Shown here: positions 1-9,313 of the stretch, piece by piece
How positions within the stretch are numbered: the first letter of the stretch is position 1
Layout of the letters: every line of letters starts with the position of its first letter
Notes under the pieces: generated by a model
Told to the model about the DNA's origin: nothing
The model's database searches: none
Seen by the model: the letters and a program-made list of their open reading frames with translations, nothing else
Program-made: the position numbers and the translations under genes
Source: Methylococcaceae bacterium
GTDB taxonomy: Bacteria; Pseudomonadota; Gammaproteobacteria; Methylococcales; Methylomonadaceae
DNA length: 64,000 bases
Reading direction: 5' to 3'
Assembly (NCBI GenBank): GCA_016715325.1
Contig: JADKAL010000003.1
Location: forward strand, 248,001-312,000

Positions 1-659
1 GCACCGCCGATACAGCCTTGCTGGGCGTTAATGCAGTGATATGGTTAATTGACGGATTGGTTTGGCAGGATTTCGACGACATTATCCTTAAAAAATTGGA
101 ACAAGCGAATTTGCCTGTTATTTTAGCAGTCAATAAAGTCGATAAAATAAAGGACAAAGAAGCAATTTTGGCATTTTTCGAGCAAGCGCAGCGGCGTTTC
201 CCTTTCAAAGAATTGTTACCCGTTTCGGCTTTAAAAGGCACGAATCTTGAGCAGCTTGAAAGTGCAGTCTTAAGGTTATTGCCCGAAAGCGAACTCATCT
301 ATCCTGAAGATCAAGTGACCGATAGGCCCGAGCGTTTTTTATGTGCCGAGATAGTAAGAGAGAAACTAACCCGGCGTTTGGGAAATGAACTGCCTTATTC
401 GTTGACAGTTGAAGTAGAGCGTTACGAAGAACTTCCGAATGTCACCAAGATTTACATTGTTATATGGGTCGAAAGAACCTCGCAGAAAAGCATTGTAATT
501 GGTACGGAAGGCGAGATGCTCAAGAAAATAGGGACCGATGCACGCTTTGATATTGAAAAGCTCATTGGGCAAAAGGTTTTTTTAAAACTCTGGGTCAAAG
601 TGAAAAAAGGTTGGGCGGATAACGAAAGGGCATTATTAAGTTTGGGATTTAATGAGTGA
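1..659 (+). CDS. era: GTPase Era, 3' part (5' end outside window)
   Basis: Essential ras-like GTPase that binds the 3' end of 16S rRNA and helps 30S subunit maturation. The reading frame is open from base 3 at the left edge, so the true start lies upstream; about 218 of roughly 295 residues are visible. The visible part begins inside the G domain, with the G4 motif NKVDK near residue 42 and the G5-like region PVSALKG near residue 74. The C-terminal KH domain follows, with the IVIGTEGEMLKKIG GXXG-type loop near residues 166-180. The stop overlaps the recO start by 8 bp, as expected in an rnc-era-recO-pdxJ operon. The call rests on the G motifs, the KH loop and the gene order. Confidence 0.95.
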   Translation, partial: TADTALLGVNAVIWLIDGLVWQDFDDIILKKLEQANLPVILAVNKVDKIKDKEAILAFFEQAQRRFPFKELLPVSALKGTNLEQLESAVLRLLPESELIYPEDQVTDRPERFLCAEIVREKLTRRLGNELPYSLTVEVERYEELPNVTKIYIVIWVERTSQKSIVIGTEGEMLKKIGTDARFDIEKLIGQKVFLKLWVKVKKGWADNERALLSLGFNE

Positions 660-1359
660 TTCGGTATTCTATTCGCAACCAAGCTACATATTGCACTATC
701 AAAATTATCGTGAATCCAGTCTCATAATCGATGTTTTGACCCGTGATTTCGGCAGAATTTCTTTATTAGCCAAAGGAGTCAGGAAAGCAAAGTCAAAAAC
801 ATGCGGTCTATTACAGCCTTTTAAACCTTTGTCGTTGTCGTATATGGGACGGTCCGGGCTTAAAACGCTCACGGATGCCGAGTTGCTGGACGTATCGGGC
901 GAGTTAAGCGGAATAAACCTCTATTGCGGTTTTTATATCAATGAGTTGATTTGTAATTTTTTACATAAAGACGACCCGCATCCTGAGGTTTTTTCGGATT
1001 ACCAATCTTGTATAACGCAGTTATCTCGTTACGAGTTTCCCGAATCTGCTTTACGAGTTTTCGAAATGAATCTCATGGAAAATATCGGCTACGGTATGCA
1101 CTTCGGATACGATTTAAAGAATAATAAACCCGTTGAATTAACTAAAAAATATCTGTTTAATAAAGATCATGGATTCGTTGAGGATGCGGACGGTCGGTTT
1201 TCAGGCGCTACATTGCTAGCTATCGAGCAAAGAGTCTTTGTCGATCCGACGGTATTAAGCGAAGCAAAAAAATTGATGCGGATGCTTATCGATAGTCATT
1301 TGCAAGGAAAGCGGTTGAAAAGCCGTTCAGTCATAAATAAGATAGCCAAACGATTGTAA
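652..1359 (+). CDS. recO: DNA repair protein RecO
   Basis: RecO loads RecA onto SSB-coated single-stranded DNA together with RecR in the RecFOR recombination pathway. The 235 residues are the usual length. The N-terminal OB-fold is recognisable from [20 protein letters not shown] and the following basic segment [11 protein letters not shown], which is typical of RecO. The helical C-terminal part contains [15 protein letters not shown], the conserved stretch before the usual zinc site. I see no clear four-cysteine zinc cluster there, which is common in gammaproteobacterial RecO. The start overlaps the end of era and pdxJ starts 2 bp after the stop, so the genes are co-transcribed. Confidence 0.93.
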   Translation: MSDSVFYSQPSYILHYQNYRESSLIIDVLTRDFGRISLLAKGVRKAKSKTCGLLQPFKPLSLSYMGRSGLKTLTDAELLDVSGELSGINLYCGFYINELICNFLHKDDPHPEVFSDYQSCITQLSRYEFPESALRVFEMNLMENIGYGMHFGYDLKNNKPVELTKKYLFNKDHGFVEDADGRFSGATLLAIEQRVFVDPTVLSEAKKLMRMLIDSHLQGKRLKSRSVINKIAKRL

Positions 1360-1361
1360 TA

Positions 1362-2108
1362 ATGGAAAAAAAACCTATTCTTCTAGGCGTTAATATTGAT
1401 CATGTGGCAACCATAAGACAAGCGAGAGGCACCCGCTACCCGGAGTTAATTCAAGCAGCGCTGGTGGCGGAGCAAAACGGTGCGGACGGCATCACCGCTC
1501 ATCTTCGTGAGGATCGTCGGCATATTCAGGACAGAGATATCTATTTGTTGAAAGACATGATACATACTCGGTTGAATATGGAAATGGCGGTCACGGATGA
1601 AATGGTTGACATTGCGGTTAAAGTAAAACCTTTTGCGTGTTGTTTGGTGCCTGAAAAACGCGCTGAATTGACGACAGAAGGCGGGCTCGATGTATCCGGA
1701 AATTTGCCGCGGATGCAACACGTGTGTGAAAAACTTGGGGCTGCGGAGATAGAGGTATCTCTCTTTATCGCGCCCGATAAAGCACAAATCGATGCCGCTA
1801 AAACAGCCGGTGCGCCGGTAATTGAGTTGCACACGGGGTGTTATGCGGATGCAGAATCGTCGGCAGAAAGAGAAGAGGAGTTGGATCGTATTAAACAAGC
1901 GGCTTATTATGCTCACAGCCTAGGGTTACAGGTTAATGCCGGTCATGGGTTACATTGGCATAATGTCGAAGCCATTTGTTTAATACCGCACATCGTCGAG
2001 CTGAATATCGGGCATTCGATTATTGCTCAAGCTTTATTTAGCGGTTTGGGGCAGTCGGTTAGAGATTTAAAACAAGTTATGCTTAATGCGAGAGCAAAAA
2101 TTACATAA
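1362..2108 (+). CDS. pdxJ: pyridoxine 5'-phosphate synthase PdxJ
   Basis: Condenses 1-deoxy-D-xylulose 5-phosphate with 3-amino-2-oxopropyl phosphate to make pyridoxine 5'-phosphate, the last ring-forming step of DXP-dependent vitamin B6 synthesis in the cytoplasm. The 248 residues match the family. Visible motifs are [21 protein letters not shown] at the N terminus, [13 protein letters not shown] around residue 47, [22 protein letters not shown] around residue 92, and AGHGLHW with ELNIGHSI near the C terminus, which form the phosphate and substrate pockets of the TIM barrel. It is the third gene of the era operon. The next gene starts on the base after its stop codon. Confidence 0.97.
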   Translation: MEKKPILLGVNIDHVATIRQARGTRYPELIQAALVAEQNGADGITAHLREDRRHIQDRDIYLLKDMIHTRLNMEMAVTDEMVDIAVKVKPFACCLVPEKRAELTTEGGLDVSGNLPRMQHVCEKLGAAEIEVSLFIAPDKAQIDAAKTAGAPVIELHTGCYADAESSAEREEELDRIKQAAYYAHSLGLQVNAGHGLHWHNVEAICLIPHIVELNIGHSIIAQALFSGLGQSVRDLKQVMLNARAKIT

Positions 2109-2855
2109 ATGGAGCTGGAATTTTTTCAATTAACCTCGGCGGGTGATCGCACGGTTAATCAAGATTATATGGCGCATATCGTCAATAACGATTATGGGCT
2201 TTTTATCGTTGCCGATGGGTTGGGCGGTCATCAAGCCGGTGAAAAAGCTTCTCAATTTTTCTGTCAAAGCATGTTGCAGTGCGCCAAAACCTATTCGAAG
2301 AAGATGCCTCAAAATCCGGGGGATGTACTTAGCGATTGGATTGATGACGCTATCGATCATATGAAAATTTTATTTGCAGGCGATGAGACAGCCTGTAAAG
2401 CCTACACAACCTGTGCAATTCTTTATTTAGATAAAGACCGGACACTGACTGCGCATTGCGGCGATTCCAGGGTCTATCGAATGAATCCTCATGAAATATT
2501 GTGGCGAACGCGGGATCATTCAATTCCACAAGACTTGCTCGAAGCCGGTTTAATAACCGAACCTGAACTAGCTTCTCACCCGGATCAAAATCAGCTTACC
2601 CGAAGTATCAATGTGAATAAATTACATCCGGTCGATGTTCAGGCGTTTCCAAGAATAAAGAAAGACGAAACTTTTTTGCTCTGTAGCGATGGTTTTTGGG
2701 AAAACGTCAGACCTAGCGAAATCCTACAATTGGCCGATTTAAAGAGTAATAAAGAAAAATTGGCCAAATTGGGGCGTTTGTCGGTATATCGCGCGATGGG
2801 AAGAAGCGATAACGTGACTGTTTTAGCGGTTAGATGCCGTCAAAGTAGTAACTGA
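2109..2855 (+). CDS. PP2C-family serine/threonine protein phosphatase
   Basis: Metal-dependent protein phosphatase of the PP2C/Stp1 family, removing phosphate from Ser/Thr in the cytoplasm. All the metal-binding motifs are visible: NQD near residue 17, ADGLGGHQAGEKAS near residues 36-49, CGDSRVYR near residue 117, LCSDGFWENV near residue 192 and the terminal SDNVTVLAV. The length of 248 aa is typical of soluble Stp1-like enzymes, and no membrane segment is seen. The ATG follows the pdxJ stop with no gap, so translation is probably coupled. In enterobacteria acpS usually occupies this slot. No partner Ser/Thr kinase is in the window, so the substrate is unknown. Confidence 0.9.
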   Translation: MELEFFQLTSAGDRTVNQDYMAHIVNNDYGLFIVADGLGGHQAGEKASQFFCQSMLQCAKTYSKKMPQNPGDVLSDWIDDAIDHMKILFAGDETACKAYTTCAILYLDKDRTLTAHCGDSRVYRMNPHEILWRTRDHSIPQDLLEAGLITEPELASHPDQNQLTRSINVNKLHPVDVQAFPRIKKDETFLLCSDGFWENVRPSEILQLADLKSNKEKLAKLGRLSVYRAMGRSDNVTVLAVRCRQSSN

Positions 2856-2881
2856 TGAAATCCCTATGGGATTAAGTCAGT

Positions 2882-3841
2882 TCAATAGTCCGAAAAGCCG
2901 TGTTTTTGCATACGATACAACAAAGTATCTCTTGTTAAGCCGAGCAGTCTAGCAGATTTGCTCCGGTTTCCCTTAGTCATGTCCAAGGCTTGCTGAATTA
3001 AATTCGCTTCCAAATTGTCGAGGTCGAGACCGCCTGGGGGAAGTGTAAATTGAGGTGTCGATAGAGTTGTAAGCTGCGTTGAATTGAATTCTAAAGGCAA
3101 GTTTTCCGGCTCGATTATTTTTCCGGCCAATAAAATACTCAATCTTTCGCATAAATTTCGAAGCTCTCGAATATTGCCCGGCCAATTATAACTTTTAAGG
3201 ATTTTGAGTGTGCTATGGCTAAAACGAGGCGCTTTAATTTGATGCTCAATTTCAAATGATTTCACAAAGTGATTGATTAAAAGTTCAATATCGCCGACCC
3301 TTTGCGACAAGGCGGGAAGATTCAAAGGCACGACATTCAATCTGAAATACAAATCCCGTCTGAATGTGCCGTTAGCAATTTGCAGGTTCAAGTCGGTATT
3401 GCTCGCAGCGATTATTCGAACATCAACCGTATAAGTTTCAGTTTCACCGACTGCAAGACATTCGCCGGATTCGATGAAGCGCAAAATTTTTGCTTGGACT
3501 GAAACCGGTAAGGAATTTATTTCGTCAAGAAACAATGTTCCGCCATCGGCAGCCTGAAATAGCCCCTCCGTGTTCCCGGTCGCACCTGTAAAAGAGCCTT
3601 TCCGGTGTCCGAAAAGTTCCGATTCAATCAGGCTTTCGGGTAATGCCGCACAATTTAGCGTAATAAACGGTTTATGAGCGCGAGTACTGGACTTTTGAAT
3701 GGCATTGGCAAGCACTTCTTTTCCTGTGCCGGTTTCGCCGTTTAATAAGATGGTAACATCGGTAGCTGCCGCAATTCTTGCGCTGCGAATGAGTGCATCG
3801 AGTGCAGGCGATTGACCAATAATCGATTTAAAATGATCCAC
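2882..3841 (-). CDS. sigma54-interacting AAA+ activator without receiver domain
   Basis: Transcription activator that remodels sigma54 RNA polymerase by ATP hydrolysis. The AAA+ domain begins almost at residue 1 (IGQSPALDALIRSA). It shows Walker A GETGTGKE, the sigma54 contact loop GSFTGA (a common variant of GAFTGA), Walker B GGTLFLDE, and the sensor and arginine-finger region FRRDLYFRLNV. A Fis-type helix-turn-helix lies at the C terminus (NRSKSARLLGLTRDTLLYRM). At 319 aa it has no N-terminal regulatory domain, an architecture like PspF, so activity must be controlled by a partner protein or by expression. It starts 13 bp after the stop of the upstream membrane-protein gene and is probably co-transcribed with it. 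Its target promoters are not known. Confidence 0.9.
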   Translation of the reverse strand: MDHFKSIIGQSPALDALIRSARIAAATDVTILLNGETGTGKEVLANAIQKSSTRAHKPFITLNCAALPESLIESELFGHRKGSFTGATGNTEGLFQAADGGTLFLDEINSLPVSVQAKILRFIESGECLAVGETETYTVDVRIIAASNTDLNLQIANGTFRRDLYFRLNVVPLNLPALSQRVGDIELLINHFVKSFEIEHQIKAPRFSHSTLKILKSYNWPGNIRELRNLCERLSILLAGKIIEPENLPLEFNSTQLTTLSTPQFTLPPGGLDLDNLEANLIQQALDMTKGNRSKSARLLGLTRDTLLYRMQKHGFSDY

Positions 3842-3854
3842 AATTGCTTCCTCT

Positions 3855-4583
3855 CTAATGCGCTGTATGCGTCGTTATTATAGCCATAGGGTTTAGCCAA
3901 GGCAGCGCGGCCAATAACGCCAACGTAATCATAAACAAACCGATCAGTTGTTTGAATCGTTGCATTCTGGATAACCGCGTCAATATGCTCGTCATTATAC
4001 CTATTCCCATGACGGCAGGTAAAGTGCCTAAACCGAAAGAAAACATGGTAATAGCACTTTTTGCGACGTCGCCGGTTGTTAGCGAAAGCGCCAGTGCCGT
4101 ATAGACCAAGCCGCAAGGGAGCCAGCCCCAGACGAGGCCGAATAAAAACGCCTGAATAGGATCTTTAACCGGTATTAATTTCCGTCCGTACGGTTCAATT
4201 AATTTCCAGAAATAGAACCCTGTTTTTTCGATATAAGCGAAACGCGGCAACCATCCGGCGATATAAAATCCTGCGCTTGCCATCACCACAGCCGATAATA
4301 TTTGTAGCACGCGATAACCGTTAAATTCCGTGATCGGCGCGGGAATAAAGGATTCGACAACGCCGGCTATAGCGCCCGCAAGGGTATAACTGGTGATGCG
4401 TCCGAAATTGTAATTAAATACAAAGGGAATCAACAGTCGTTTGTTAGCACGGACTGACGGGCTTAAACTTAACGTGAGCGTACCGATGATCGATCCGCAC
4501 ATTCCCACGCAATGCAAGCTAGTGGCAAGCCCCATTGCAAAAGCAACTAAATAAGAAGAGGTAAAAGAAGGATCGAGTGTCAT
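3855..4583 (-). CDS. TauE/SafE-type (UreH-like) integral membrane protein
   Basis: Polytopic inner-membrane protein of 242 aa with about six hydrophobic segments. The N-terminal helix carries HCVGMCG, the histidine-cysteine motif characteristic of the UreH-like branch of the TauE/SafE family. GLVWGWLPCGLVYTAL in the middle is the second family hallmark, a conserved WxPCG. Members are often linked to copper or nickel handling and to cytochrome oxidase assembly, but the transported ligand cannot be read from this sequence. It lies upstream of, and in operon with, the sigma54 activator. That pairing could mean the membrane protein senses a ligand for the receiver-less activator, which is inference. 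Confidence 0.85.
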   Translation of the reverse strand: MTLDPSFTSSYLVAFAMGLATSLHCVGMCGSIIGTLTLSLSPSVRANKRLLIPFVFNYNFGRITSYTLAGAIAGVVESFIPAPITEFNGYRVLQILSAVVMASAGFYIAGWLPRFAYIEKTGFYFWKLIEPYGRKLIPVKDPIQAFLFGLVWGWLPCGLVYTALALSLTTGDVAKSAITMFSFGLGTLPAVMGIGIMTSILTRLSRMQRFKQLIGLFMITLALLAALPWLNPMAIITTHTAH

Positions 4584-4765
4584 TGGTTTGTTTTATTGGA
4601 CATTTATCAATATGATTTTTATTTTGTCCGTAAAAATTTATAAACAGAAAATCTTATTGTCTTAAGCTCAAGTTTGCATATTGAATTAAGGTTAGCATTA
4701 TATTACCGGAAGTTGAATTTATATGTGAGTGTTAGAATCGTCCGTAACAACGTAAAATATAAAAA

Positions 4766-5698
4766 ATGCATTCAACACTAATACAAATGTCACTCCTTAC
4801 AGCCGGCGGTATTCTTTGGCGGGTTTTTAAACCGCTCGGACTCAGCGCGGAAGAAACCAGAAAAGTACTGACCTCCGTCGTGTATTATTTTTTTCTGCCG
4901 ATGATGGTATTGGAGGTGTTATGGGAGGCCGATATAGGCTCGCAATCGTTCCAATACACGGTCTTAGTGATACCGACCATACTTTTCGGAATGTTGTGTT
5001 TATGGCTGATCGGCTTCGTGTTTAAATTCGAACATCGATGTTTGGGCGCTGTTTTATTGGCCGCGTCTTTTCCGAATGTGACATATCTCGGATTGCCGGT
5101 ATTGGAACAAACATTCGGTAGCTGGGCGCGTTCAGTGGTCATACAGATCGATTTATTTGCAACATCGCCACTATTATTCACGTTAGGCATTGCTGTTGTG
5201 CGCCATTATGGACACGAACCCGAGGAGAAAAAGCAACCGCTTTGGACGTTTTTAAATGCCCCTCCGTTTTGGGCGGCGGGTTGCGCTGTCGCTCTAAATT
5301 TAAATGGGGTGATAGCGCCCGATTGGCTGATGAAGACCTTAAAACTGCTTTCAGCCGCCGTTGTTCCTTTAATGCTGTTTTCATTAGGGCTGGCGTTGAG
5401 CTGGACATCTGTAAAGTTGAAAAATATCCCGTATATTCTACCGGTTGTGATCATCAAAATGTTTCTTACGCCCTTGTTCGCCATCGCGTTAGTGACTCAA
5501 TTGCCCTTGGCTAATAACCTAAAAGCTGCCGCCGTGCTCGATTTAGCCATGCCTAGCATGGTCATCGGAGTCGTGCTGTGCGACCGGTTTCGGCTGGATA
5601 GTTCGCTCTATGCGATGGCCGTAACCGTCACGACGGGTTTGAGCTTGATTACCTTGCCGTTCTGGTACGATGTTCTAATGACGAGGTTTCCGCAATGA
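4766..5698 (+). CDS. AEC-family permease (auxin efflux carrier-like)
   Basis: Inner-membrane transporter of 310 aa with about ten hydrophobic segments, five in each half. The N-terminal half has the family pattern RKVLTSVVYYFFLPMMVLE, and FPNVTYLGLPVLEQTFG matches the conserved NxxxxGxP region. The second half has MLFSLGLAL and DLAMPSMVIGVVLC. Bacterial AEC proteins export or import small carboxylates such as malate or malonate; the substrate here is unknown. The start codon has no strong ribosome binding site. The stop overlaps the cinA start by 4 bp (ATGA), so the two genes are translationally coupled. Confidence 0.88.
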   Translation: MHSTLIQMSLLTAGGILWRVFKPLGLSAEETRKVLTSVVYYFFLPMMVLEVLWEADIGSQSFQYTVLVIPTILFGMLCLWLIGFVFKFEHRCLGAVLLAASFPNVTYLGLPVLEQTFGSWARSVVIQIDLFATSPLLFTLGIAVVRHYGHEPEEKKQPLWTFLNAPPFWAAGCAVALNLNGVIAPDWLMKTLKLLSAAVVPLMLFSLGLALSWTSVKLKNIPYILPVVIIKMFLTPLFAIALVTQLPLANNLKAAAVLDLAMPSMVIGVVLCDRFRLDSSLYAMAVTVTTGLSLITLPFWYDVLMTRFPQ

Positions 5699-6918
5699 AT
5701 CCGATATTGGAAATTTTATCGCAAGGAGAAGAAATCGTGACCGGTCAAGTCGTCGATACCAATGCCGCCTGGTTGTCGCAAGAGGCAGTTGACATGGGAT
5801 TTAGGGTTGCACGGCATATCTCGGTCGGCGATAAACTGGACGATCTCATAGCTGTAATGTCCGATATAGCCGCACGAGCCGACTGTTGTATTTGTACCGG
5901 AGGATTAGGGCCGACCAGCGATGATTTAACCGCTGAAGCGGTTTCAAAGGCCTTTAACCGGTCATTAGTATTCGATGAAACGGCCTACGAACAAATCAGA
6001 CGGTTTTTTGAAAAACGGCAACGCCGGATGCCCGAGTCTAACCGGAAACAAGCATTATTGCCTGTAGAAGCGATACGCTTAGATAACCATTGGGGAACGG
6101 CCCCCGGATTTGCCTTAAAACATGAACACTGCTGGTTTTGGTTTGTGCCGGGCGTACCGTATGAAATGCGGCAATTGTTCAAGGCGCATGTGAAACCGAT
6201 GATGCAAAACCAGTTCGACTTGCAACCCGGTAAATTGATAATACTGAATACCGTCGGCATCGGCGAATCCGACCTGCAAGATCGTATCAATGCGATAAAT
6301 CTTCCCCCTGAAGTACAACTCGGGTTTCGCGCAGAAATCGGACAAGTACAAATAAAACTGTTATTTCCCTCAACTATTCCACAATCGCAAATGGAAGAAA
6401 TAACAGATTTAATAACGACAACCCTTGGCGATTTCGTCTACTCGATTGACGGTCTGGACAATCGATCATCCGGCGACCTCGTCGCAGTCGTTGATCGATT
6501 AATGAAGACTACCGGCAAGACTATCGCGATTGTTGAAACAGCAAGCCACGGTATGTTGACTGCAAAAATTCGCACAGCGAATTGGTTAACGAGTACATTT
6601 ATTTATCCGTCGATAACATCAATCGCAAAAGTCTATCAGGTTGAAAATCAAGCCGATGATGTTTTAGAAACCTCGAAAGCGATAGGGGCGGCGATACAAA
6701 AAACAACGGATTCCGATTGTCTGTTAATTCAGCTTATCGATGAAAATCAACACAGTGAAACTTCCGTTACCATCGTGAATACCTTGCTTGAACGAGGGGA
6801 AATAACACAGAGTACGCACCTCGTTTCAGGCGATGACAACCGTAAACAGCAAATGGCGGCGTTGCTAACATTAGATTTTTTACGCCGGTATTTGCTGAGA
6901 GCTAATTCGATAAGGTAA
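5695..6918 (+). CDS. cinA: CinA-family protein with degenerate amidase domain
   Basis: CinA joins an N-terminal MoaB/MogA-like domain (COG1058, ADP-ribose/NMN-type nucleotide pyrophosphatase) to a C-terminal nicotinamide-nucleotide amidase domain (PncC). The 407 residues match full-length CinA. The N-terminal domain looks intact: GEEIVTGQVVDTNAAWL, CICTGGLGPTSDDLTAEA and the PGVPYEM motif are all present. In the C-terminal domain the signature normally read as ESCTGG, which holds the catalytic serine, is ETASHG near residue 280. The later YSNEAK-type motif reads ITSIAK, so the tyrosine is gone while the lysine remains. I infer that amidase activity is lost or strongly altered. The gene overlaps the upstream transporter by 4 bp. 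Confidence 0.88.
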   Translation: MNPILEILSQGEEIVTGQVVDTNAAWLSQEAVDMGFRVARHISVGDKLDDLIAVMSDIAARADCCICTGGLGPTSDDLTAEAVSKAFNRSLVFDETAYEQIRRFFEKRQRRMPESNRKQALLPVEAIRLDNHWGTAPGFALKHEHCWFWFVPGVPYEMRQLFKAHVKPMMQNQFDLQPGKLIILNTVGIGESDLQDRINAINLPPEVQLGFRAEIGQVQIKLLFPSTIPQSQMEEITDLITTTLGDFVYSIDGLDNRSSGDLVAVVDRLMKTTGKTIAIVETASHGMLTAKIRTANWLTSTFIYPSITSIAKVYQVENQADDVLETSKAIGAAIQKTTDSDCLLIQLIDENQHSETSVTIVNTLLERGEITQSTHLVSGDDNRKQQMAALLTLDFLRRYLLRANSIR

Positions 6919-6965
6919 ATATTAGATTGTATAAGCGAGCTGCCATCCTATTTAAAAAAATTATA

Positions 6966-7106
6966 GATTCGGTCTTATGAAGATCTAATTTTCCTTCGGT
7001 TCCGCTCAGGGAACGTGATTTAGCATTCGTGCTTTTCCAAAGCGTTCCCTGAGCAGAGCCGAAGGGGACACGTACTCTTTTAGTTCAAACTTTAAAAGGC
7101 CGAATC
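6966..7106. repeat. MITE-like inverted-repeat element, copy A
   Basis: A 141-bp palindromic element fills most of the gap between cinA and uup. The outer ends are inverted: gattcggtctta at 6966-6977 and the complement of gattcggccttt ending at 7106 (10 of 12 match). Inside lies a second, stronger inverted repeat, 6993-7015 against 7043-7065 (21 of 23 match), of the ubiquitous CCTTCGrnTCCGCTCAGGGAACG type. There is no coding capacity. Related ends occur at 41599, 45860 and 51996. Confidence 0.75.
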
Positions 7107-7217
7107 AATAATCCGATACCGAAAATACATGTCTTTACCGATGCAATCCGCTTAAAGCAAGATCAACCGGCGATTGTCCGGTATAATCGCCATTGAACAA
7201 TCAACAACAATCAGCTA

Positions 7218-9131
7218 ATGCCCTTATTACGATTAACCAATATTTCAATCGCCTTCGGTACCCATTCATTACTCAACAAAGAAAACTTTCAGTTGGACAT
7301 GGGAGAAAGGGTAGGGCTGTTAGGGCGTAACGGCGAAGGTAAATCAACCCTGATGAAGATTATCGCCGGTAATATTTATCCCGACGGCGGCGATATTTGG
7401 AGGCAACCTGAGTTGAAATTGGCTTGGCTGGAACAATCGCCGGATTTACCGGACGAAGTCACCATCTACGATGCCGTTGCTAGCGGACTGGGCGATTTAG
7501 GTTCGGTAATTGCCCAATATCATGCCCTGTCATTAACGATGGATTACCACGATCCTAAAGCGTTACATCAATTGGGCGAATTGCAACATCGGTTAGAAGC
7601 CGAAAACGGCTGGCATTACAACACTAAAATCGAGACGACATTAAGCAAGCTGGATTTACCCGCCGATGTCCTGATCAAAGATTTATCGGGCGGTTGGAAG
7701 CGACGGGTGGCGCTTGCCAAAGCATTGGTTATCGAGCCGCAAGTCTTGTTATTGGACGAGCCGACCAACCACCTCGACTTTGAAAGTATCGCTTGGCTCG
7801 AAGAACAATTGCTCAATTTCGACGGTGCTGTGTTGTTTGTTACGCATGACCGGGCATTTTTGCAAAACTTGGCGACGCGGATCGTAGACTTGGATCGCGG
7901 CAATCTTGTTTCATGGCAAGGCACCTACGACGACTACCTCCGTCGTAAAGCCGCGGCATTGGAAGATGAAGCCAATCAAAATGCCGAATTCGACAAAAAG
8001 CTTGCGCAAGAAGAAGTCTGGATAAGGCAGGGCGTAAAAGCACGTCGAACCCGTAACGAAGGCCGGGTCAGAGAACTGGAAAAATTACGCAAGGAGCGCG
8101 CGCAACGTCGATTACAACAAGGAACCAGTAAGCTGGTACTAGAGAGCGGCGACTCTTCCGGCAAAAAAGTTATCGAATTAAAAGATATTTCGTTCAGTTA
8201 TCCCGAGCGTCAAATCGTACGAAACTTTTCCACGATCATACAACGGGGCGATAAAATCGGTCTCATCGGCGCAAACGGTGCAGGTAAAACGACCTTATTG
8301 CGTCTTTTGCTAAAACAACTGGAGCCGGATAGCGGCATTGTCGAGCACGGCACGCGTTTGGAAATTGCTTATTTCGATCAATTGCGCGACCAGCTCGATC
8401 CCGAGATGACGGTGGTCGATACCGTTGCCGACGGTAACGATTTTATCGAGATAGCGGGCAATAAACGGCATGTTATGTCCTATTTATCCGATTTCTTATT
8501 CGCACCGGCAAGGTCGCGATCGCCGGTCAAGAGTTTATCGGGCGGGGAAAAAAATCGCTTATTGCTGGCGAAATTATTCACCAAACCGGCCAATTTACTG
8601 GTGATGGACGAACCGACCAACGATCTCGACCTAGAAACCTTAGAGTTATTGGAGGAAAAACTGGTCGAATACGGCGGAACCTTATTGCTTGTCAGTCATG
8701 ACAGAGCGTTTCTGGATAACGTTGTCACCAATGTCTACGTGCTAGACGGAACTGGACAAGTAGACGAATTTATCGGCGGCTACAGCGATTGGTTACACTA
8801 TAAGCAGTCCATAAAAATCGAAACCGACAAAAAACCGCAGGACAATAAAAAGAAACCCGCGGTAGCTGAAGATAGTCCGAACACGCCGAAAAATCCGGTT
8901 AAGAAAAAACTTAGCTTTAAAGAGCAGCAAGAACTCAATAATTTGCCGGAATTGATAAGCCAATTGGAAGGGCAGCAAGCCGAGTTAACGCAAAAAATCA
9001 ACGATGCTGATTTTTACAAAAACGATCAGGACACCGTGACTCGCACATTGTCTGAACTACAAGCGATGAACGCCAAGCTGGAACAAACGTATCAACGCTG
9101 GGACGAGCTGGAAAGCCAGCAGTCAGCCTAA
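7218..9131 (+). CDS. uup: ABC-F ATPase Uup
   Basis: Cytoplasmic ABC-F protein with two ATPase domains and no membrane part; Uup acts on ribosomes and branched DNA and limits precise excision of transposons. Domain 1 has Walker A GRNGEGKST, signature LSGGWKRRVALAKAL and Walker B VLLLDEPTNHLD. The linker region is charged and arginine rich (residues about 240-300). Domain 2 has Walker A GANGAGKTT, signature LSGGEKNRLLLAKL and LLVMDEPTNDLD. A lysine-rich hinge leads to a C-terminal coiled coil (residues about 570-637) that binds DNA in Uup and distinguishes it from EttA. The length of 637 aa is the family norm. It appears monocistronic. Confidence 0.93.
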   Translation: MPLLRLTNISIAFGTHSLLNKENFQLDMGERVGLLGRNGEGKSTLMKIIAGNIYPDGGDIWRQPELKLAWLEQSPDLPDEVTIYDAVASGLGDLGSVIAQYHALSLTMDYHDPKALHQLGELQHRLEAENGWHYNTKIETTLSKLDLPADVLIKDLSGGWKRRVALAKALVIEPQVLLLDEPTNHLDFESIAWLEEQLLNFDGAVLFVTHDRAFLQNLATRIVDLDRGNLVSWQGTYDDYLRRKAAALEDEANQNAEFDKKLAQEEVWIRQGVKARRTRNEGRVRELEKLRKERAQRRLQQGTSKLVLESGDSSGKKVIELKDISFSYPERQIVRNFSTIIQRGDKIGLIGANGAGKTTLLRLLLKQLEPDSGIVEHGTRLEIAYFDQLRDQLDPEMTVVDTVADGNDFIEIAGNKRHVMSYLSDFLFAPARSRSPVKSLSGGEKNRLLLAKLFTKPANLLVMDEPTNDLDLETLELLEEKLVEYGGTLLLVSHDRAFLDNVVTNVYVLDGTGQVDEFIGGYSDWLHYKQSIKIETDKKPQDNKKKPAVAEDSPNTPKNPVKKKLSFKEQQELNNLPELISQLEGQQAELTQKINDADFYKNDQDTVTRTLSELQAMNAKLEQTYQRWDELESQQSA

Positions 9132-9225
9132 CTAAATTGATAAATTCATTGCAACTTTAAGCGTTCTAGCTTATCCTTGCCGCCCTTGCCTGAACAAGCA
9201 AAACCCAGGCAAAATACGTCAAAAT

Positions 9226-9313
9226 GGAGAGATGGCCGAGTGGTCGAAGGCGCACGCCTGGAAAGTGTGTATACGGCAACGTATCGAGGGTTCGAACCCC
9301 TCTCTCTCCGCCA
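9226..9313 (+). tRNA. tRNA-Ser (GGA anticodon)
   Basis: Cloverleaf of 88 nt including encoded CCA. The acceptor stem GGAGAGA (9226-9232) pairs with TCTCTCC (9303-9309), followed by discriminator G and CCA at 9311-9313. The anticodon stem is 9253-9257 with 9265-9269, and the anticodon GGA is at 9260-9262. A long variable arm (about 9270-9288) marks it as class II, and the T-arm contains GGTTCGAACCC. The GGA anticodon reads UCC and UCU serine codons. Confidence 0.97.

Noticed and set aside
366..1916. Long minus-strand ORFs inside era, recO and pdxJ
   Set aside because: They are shadows of well-conserved genes on the plus strand.
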